Positions 60,195 to 64,000 of a DNA stretch of 64,000 nucleotides are shown here, piece by piece (the first letter of the stretch is position 1; each line of letters opens with the position of its first letter). This DNA is from Oscillospiraceae bacterium (lineage in GTDB: Bacteria; Bacillota; Clostridia; Oscillospirales; Ruminococcaceae): contig JAHYZA010000001.1 of assembly GCA_019424695.1 (NCBI GenBank), forward strand, positions 1 through 64,000, given 5' to 3'. Both the position numbers and the translations under genes were made by a program. Under the pieces are notes generated by a model, which searched no databases, was not told where the DNA came from, and saw only the letters and a program-made list of their open reading frames with translations.

Positions 60195-61021
60195 ATGCTG
60201 CATTTCAGGACCTGTGCGCCCGGCTGCGGGATGCCGGGGTACCGGATGCCCGGTTTGACGTAGCCCAGCTCTACCGCTTTGTGACGGGGCGGGACCCGCG
60301 CCTGGACAATGGCCCCAGCGAAGCCGAGACGGCCCGTCTGGATGTGCTGGCGGCCCGGCGGGCCAACCGGGAGCCGCTGCAATATCTGCTGGGAGAGTGG
60401 GATTTTCTGGATTTCACCCTCAAAGTCGGGCCGGGGGTGCTGTGCCCCCGGGCGGACAGTGAGGTAGTCTGCGAGACCGCCATCGAACTGCTGCGGAGCG
60501 CGGCAGCGCCGGTGGTGCTGGACCTCTGCGCCGGGACCGGGTGTCTGGGTCTGGGCATTGCTCGGGCCTACCCCGAGGCCAAAGTCACCTGCGTCGAAAA
60601 AAGCGACAGCGCCTGGCCGTACCTGACCGCCAACACGGCGGGCACCGGTGTGCAGGCTGTGCAGGCCGATGTCTTTGGCTGGTACCGGGTACTGATGCCG
60701 GAAAGCGTGGACCTGATCATCTCCAATCCGCCCTATCTGACCGCGGCGGAGATGCGGGTCCTCATGCCGGAAACGGCGCATGAACCTTCCCTGGCGCTGG
60801 ATGGCGGTGCTGACGGCCTGGATTTTTACCGGCTGCTGTGTGCCCACTACGGTGCGGTGCTGCGCCCGGGCGGATGGCTGGTGCTGGAGATCGGCTGCGC
60901 CCAGGCGGCCAGTGTGTTGGCTCTGGGGCGGCAGTATGGCTGGCAGAATGGCCGCTGTCGCAAGGATTACGGCGGCAACGACCGGGTGATCGTGTTGCAG
61001 AAACCGCAAAAAAGTGGCTGA
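60191..61021 (+). CDS. prmC: Release factor glutamine methyltransferase PrmC
   Basis: A 276-residue enzyme that methylates the glutamine of the GGQ motif in translation release factors. An N-terminal helical domain (1-75) precedes the SAM-binding VLDLCAGTGCLGLGIA and the catalytic SNPPYLTAAEM (NPPY). It starts at GTG 60191 on the stop of the DUF1385 gene. prfA, its usual partner, is not in the window. Confidence 0.93.
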   Translation: MNAAFQDLCARLRDAGVPDARFDVAQLYRFVTGRDPRLDNGPSEAETARLDVLAARRANREPLQYLLGEWDFLDFTLKVGPGVLCPRADSEVVCETAIELLRSAAAPVVLDLCAGTGCLGLGIARAYPEAKVTCVEKSDSAWPYLTANTAGTGVQAVQADVFGWYRVLMPESVDLIISNPPYLTAAEMRVLMPETAHEPSLALDGGADGLDFYRLLCAHYGAVLRPGGWLVLEIGCAQAASVLALGRQYGWQNGRCRKDYGGNDRVIVLQKPQKSG

Positions 61022-61059
61022 AAATCCCGTTTATAGGACGACAGATGCACAACATAAGG

Positions 61060-61088
61060 TTGTAATCTTGTTGCGAATCGTATATAAT
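61060..61088 (+). promoter_or_regulatory. Promoter of recA
   Basis: TTGTAA (61060-61065), 17-base spacer, TATAAT (61083-61088). I see no GAAC-N4-GTTC type SOS box nearby. Confidence 0.7.
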
Positions 61089-61144
61089 AGACGTAAACGC
61101 AAAGGATAACAGCGATTTGTAATAGACAAAGGAGAAAACGCAAG

Positions 61145-62323
61145 ATGGCAGCTAAAAAAGATACAACGCCCAAGAGCGCCGGCCCGGCCACCGACAAGAA
61201 GGCCGCCCTGGAAACCGCCCTGGCACAGATCGAAAAACAGTTCGGCAAGGGTGCCGTCATGAAGCTGGGGGCCAACGTCACCATGCAGGTGGATGCGATC
61301 CCCACCGGCAGTCTGGGGCTGGATATGGCACTGGGCATCGGCGGTTTGCCCCGTGGCCGTATCATCGAGGTATATGGCCCCGAATCTTCCGGTAAAACCA
61401 CGCTGGCCCTGCAGGTGCTGGCCGAAGCCCAGAAGATGGGCGGCGAAGTGGCCTTTATCGACGTCGAGCACGCCCTGGACCCTGCCTATGCCAGCGCCCT
61501 GGGGGTGGACATCGACAGCCTGCTGGTCAGCCAGCCGGACACCGGCGAGCAGGCCATGGAGATCTGTGAAGCGCTGGTGCGCTCCGGCGCCATCGACGCC
61601 GTGGTTGTGGACTCGGTGGCTGCCATGGTGCCCCGTGCCGAGATCGAGGGCGAGATGGGCGACAGCCACGTGGGCCTGCAGGCCCGGCTGATGAGCCAGG
61701 CCCTGCGCAAGCTGACCGGCGTCATCGGCAAGACCAACACCGTCTGCATCTTCATCAACCAGCTGCGTGAGAAGGTGGGCGTCGTCTACGGCAACCCCGA
61801 AGTCACCACCGGCGGCCGCGCGCTGAAGTATTATTCCAGCGTGCGCATCGACGTGCGCCGCATCGAGGGCCTGAAGGACTCCACCGGTGCATTCATCGGC
61901 AACCGTACCCGTGCCAAGATCGTCAAGAACAAGGTGGCACCGCCGTTCCGTGAGGCGGAGTTCGACATCATGTTCGGCGAGGGCATCTCCAAGATTGGCG
62001 AGATTCTGGACCTTGGTGTCAAACTGGGGATCGTCCAGAAGAGCGGCGCCTGGTTCAACTACGGTGAGATGCGCCTGGGCCAGGGCCGTGACAATGCCAA
62101 GCAGTTCCTGAAAGAACACCCGGAAGTGGCTGACGAAATCGAGAAGATCGTCCGTGCCAACGCCGACCGCCTGCTGGCCGCCGGCAAGAAGGGCACCGTC
62201 AAGCCGCTGGACCCCAGTGAACTGGTCAAGCCCGTAGCGCCCGGCGAGGGCCCGGCCGCAGCTGCGCCGGCCGTCAAGACCACCGGCAGCGACGTGGACC
62301 TGGACATCATGGTTGACGAATAA
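61145..62323 (+). CDS. recA: Recombinase RecA
   Basis: A 392-residue DNA strand-exchange and SOS co-protease protein. Walker A is GPESSGKTT, Walker B VVVDSVAAMVP, loop L1 EGEMGDSHVGLQARLMSQ and L2 region NQLREKVGVVYGNPEVTTGG. A C-terminal Ala/Pro-rich tail ends in acidic residues. The ATG is preceded by AAAGGAG. Its stop overlaps the ATG of recX by one base. Confidence 0.98.
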   Translation: MAAKKDTTPKSAGPATDKKAALETALAQIEKQFGKGAVMKLGANVTMQVDAIPTGSLGLDMALGIGGLPRGRIIEVYGPESSGKTTLALQVLAEAQKMGGEVAFIDVEHALDPAYASALGVDIDSLLVSQPDTGEQAMEICEALVRSGAIDAVVVDSVAAMVPRAEIEGEMGDSHVGLQARLMSQALRKLTGVIGKTNTVCIFINQLREKVGVVYGNPEVTTGGRALKYYSSVRIDVRRIEGLKDSTGAFIGNRTRAKIVKNKVAPPFREAEFDIMFGEGISKIGEILDLGVKLGIVQKSGAWFNYGEMRLGQGRDNAKQFLKEHPEVADEIEKIVRANADRLLAAGKKGTVKPLDPSELVKPVAPGEGPAAAAPAVKTTGSDVDLDIMVDE

Positions 62324-62943
62324 TGCCGCGCCTGACCCAGATCAAGGAAACCAAAAAAGGGCGGCTCGCCCTGTTTCTGGACGGCGAGTTCGTCTTTTCT
62401 CTAGACGAAGATACCTTTGCGGGGGCCAACCTGCACGAGGGCGACGACCTGGAACCCTGGCAGGTGGAGGAACTGCGCAAGCAGAGCGATACCCGCCGTG
62501 CGCTGGACAAGGCGATGGACTACCTGTCGCTGCGGGACCACGCCGCGGGGGAACTCTACCAGAAACTCTGCCGCAAATTCGATGAACACAGTGCCGCCTA
62601 TGCGGTAGCCCGGGCCGGGGAACTGGGGCTTTTGGACGATGCGGTCTTTGCCCGCCGCCGCGCCGCCGAGCTGCTGCGCAAGCGCAAGTCCCGGCGGGAG
62701 ATCCTGCGGGACCTGGCGGCCAAGGGCATCGACCGGGACACCGCTGCCCAAGCGGTGGAAGCCCTGTACGACACCGGCGAGGACGGGGAAGACCCTGAGG
62801 AAGCCGCCGCCCGCGCCCTGGTGGAGCGGCAGTACGCCGCCAAACTGGCCGCCGGAAAGCGCGACCAGGTGGCGGCAGCCCTGGCCCGCAGAGGGTTTTC
62901 CCATGCCATCATCCGCGCCGTGCTGGCGGAGGATGAAGACTGA
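62323..62943 (+). CDS. recX: RecA modulator RecX
   Basis: A 206-residue helical protein that binds and limits RecA filaments. Three-helix repeats are visible: AMDYLSLRDHAAGELYQKL, LLDDAVFARRRAAELLRKRKS and RQYAAKLAAGKRDQVAAAL, in the usual order. Immediate coupling to recA supports the call. Confidence 0.93.
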   Translation: MPRLTQIKETKKGRLALFLDGEFVFSLDEDTFAGANLHEGDDLEPWQVEELRKQSDTRRALDKAMDYLSLRDHAAGELYQKLCRKFDEHSAAYAVARAGELGLLDDAVFARRRAAELLRKRKSRREILRDLAAKGIDRDTAAQAVEALYDTGEDGEDPEEAAARALVERQYAAKLAAGKRDQVAAALARRGFSHAIIRAVLAEDED

Positions 62944-62952
62944 ACCGAACAC

Positions 62953-62970
62953 GTCTGCCGCCTGGCAGAC
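62953..62970 (+). other. Stem-loop between recX and rimO
   Basis: GTCTGCC-GCCT-GGCAGAC, a perfect 7-bp hairpin with no T tract, 30 bases before rimO. It may protect or separate parts of the mRNA. Confidence 0.4.
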
Positions 62971-63000
62971 GCTTACAATCATTACCATAAGGACGTACCT

Positions 63001-64000
63001 ATGAATATTGCCATCATCTCTCTCGGCTGTCCCAAAAACCAGGTGGATGCCGATGTTTTCTGCCACGCCCTGATCAAGGAGGGCCACACCACGGTGGCCG
63101 ATCCGGCCGAAGCCGACGTCATCATCGTCAACACCTGCGGTTTCATCGAGTCCGCCAAGGCCGAAGCCATCGAGAACATCCTCATGGCCTGCCAGTACAA
63201 GCAGCAGAACCCCGATCTCAAGGTCATTGTCACCGGCTGCCTGGCCGAACGCTACAAGCAGCAGATCGTGCAGGAGATCCCCGAGGTGGACGCTGTGGTG
63301 GGCATCGGTTCCAACGCGGCGCTGCCGGCCATTGTGGCCCGGGTCTGTGCCGCCGGGGCCGGTCAGGTGGAAAGCTACGGCCCCAAGAGTGATATGCCCC
63401 TGGGCGGTGCCCGGGTGATTTCCACGCCGCGGCACTATGCCTACCTGAAAATCGCCGAGGGCTGCAACAACCGCTGCCACTACTGTGCCATTCCGCTGAT
63501 CCGCGGCCCGCTGCGCAGCCGTTCCATCGAGGACTGCGTGGCCGAAGCCCGCTGGCTGGCAGGGGAGGGCGTCCGGGAGCTGATCCTGGTGGCCCAGGAC
63601 CCCACCGCCTACGGCGAGGACTGGGGCAAGCCCGGCGCGGTCTGTGAATTGCTGGACCGCCTGCAGGAGATTGACGGCATCCGCTGGATTCGGATTCTTT
63701 ATGCCTACCCCGAACGCATCAGCGACGGATTCATTGCGGCGATGGTGCGCAACACCAAGGTAGTGCCCTACCTGGACTTGCCCATCCAGCACTGTGACGA
63801 CGCGGTGCTGAAAGCCATGAACCGCCGCGGCGGCCGTGCCGACATCGAGGATGCGGTCAACCGGCTGCGGGCGGCCATTCCCGGTATTACCCTGCGCACC
63901 ACCCTCATTGCGGGCTTCCCCGGGGAGACCGAGGAACAGTACGCCGAACTGTGCGACTTCGTCAAGGCGATGCGGTTTGACCGCCTGGGCTGTTTTGCCT
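63001..64000 (+). CDS. rimO: Ribosomal protein S12 methylthiotransferase RimO (partial)
   Basis: The first 333 codons, running off the window end without a stop. RimO is a radical-SAM enzyme adding a methylthio group to an aspartate of ribosomal protein S12. The N-terminal domain (1-130) has SLGCPKNQVD, NTCGFI and TGCLAERY cysteines for the auxiliary cluster; the radical-SAM motif is CNNRCHYCAIP (about 155-165), then LVAQDPTAYG and LDLPIQHCDD. The QVD in place of MiaB's residues fits RimO. The TRAM domain lies beyond the end. Confidence 0.95.
   Translation, partial: MNIAIISLGCPKNQVDADVFCHALIKEGHTTVADPAEADVIIVNTCGFIESAKAEAIENILMACQYKQQNPDLKVIVTGCLAERYKQQIVQEIPEVDAVVGIGSNAALPAIVARVCAAGAGQVESYGPKSDMPLGGARVISTPRHYAYLKIAEGCNNRCHYCAIPLIRGPLRSRSIEDCVAEARWLAGEGVRELILVAQDPTAYGEDWGKPGAVCELLDRLQEIDGIRWIRILYAYPERISDGFIAAMVRNTKVVPYLDLPIQHCDDAVLKAMNRRGGRADIEDAVNRLRAAIPGITLRTTLIAGFPGETEEQYAELCDFVKAMRFDRLGCFA

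Noticed and set aside
57720..60203. An 827-codon antisense open frame over the histidine kinase and DUF1385 genes
   Set aside because: Low-complexity shadow, incompatible with the clear plus-strand operon.

Overview
The window is GC-rich, gene-dense chromosomal DNA of a low-branching Firmicute. The fused IspH/ribosomal protein S1 gene, ECF transporter genes next to truA, a ClpE-type unfoldase, SpoIID, DUF5711 and CvpA proteins and a PTS fructose permease point to the class Clostridia, and the high GC fits Oscillospiraceae of the Faecalibacterium/Subdoligranulum/Gemmiger type. The genus is my inference. I see no phage, insertion sequence, CRISPR array, rRNA or origin. Nearly all the DNA is accounted for by genes and short regulatory gaps.

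Layout. 1-5202 (minus strand): a PAP2 phosphatase and two large polytopic membrane proteins of glycosyltransferase-C type. 5473-7009: a CNNM/CorC-type membrane protein and a tRNA-Val(GAC) with its own promoter and terminator. 7220-18809 (plus): one long collinear run, ruvC-ruvA-ruvB-glmM-gtrII-like-methyltransferase-ecfA1-ecfA2-ecfT-truA-DUF5711-cvpA. 18924-24278: clpE-like gene, secreted metallopeptidase-like lipoprotein, AraC regulator, galE. 24332-30928: an AraC regulator divergent from a solitary MsmX/UgpC-type ATPase, a fructose PTS IIABC protein, SpoIID, a membrane protein and a degenerate kinase-ATPase-like protein. 31154-34285: GAPDH, an SGNH/sialate-esterase-like hydrolase and a DUF362 ferredoxin-like protein.

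34501-49953 is the most distinctive region: an envelope-glycan locus holding two different N-acetyl-sugar amidotransferases (WbpG/PseA family), a dedicated HisF-like/HisH-like ammonia-supply pair (WbuZ/WbuY type), an SDR-like protein with YxxxR instead of YxxxK, a TIM-barrel sugar isomerase-like protein, two family-2 glycosyltransferases, three large membrane proteins and two flavoproteins. Together they suggest an amidino-sugar decorated surface glycan. The second amidotransferase gene is preceded by a promoter that runs straight into a strong intrinsic terminator, which looks like transcription attenuation. 50001-53338 is cmk-plsC-ispH/rpsA, and the fusion carries an ideal internal Shine-Dalgarno and ATG exactly at the domain junction. 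53417-54796: GtrA, an unlisted 52-residue membrane protein translationally coupled to deoC. 54896-61021: a ZIP transporter, then a lipoprotein-response regulator-histidine kinase-DUF1385-prmC operon. 61145-64000: recA-recX-rimO, the last gene running off the window.

Many promoters can be read by eye. Most have TTGC rather than TTGA at the -35 position with a 17-base spacer. Several carry inverted or direct repeats that look like operators.
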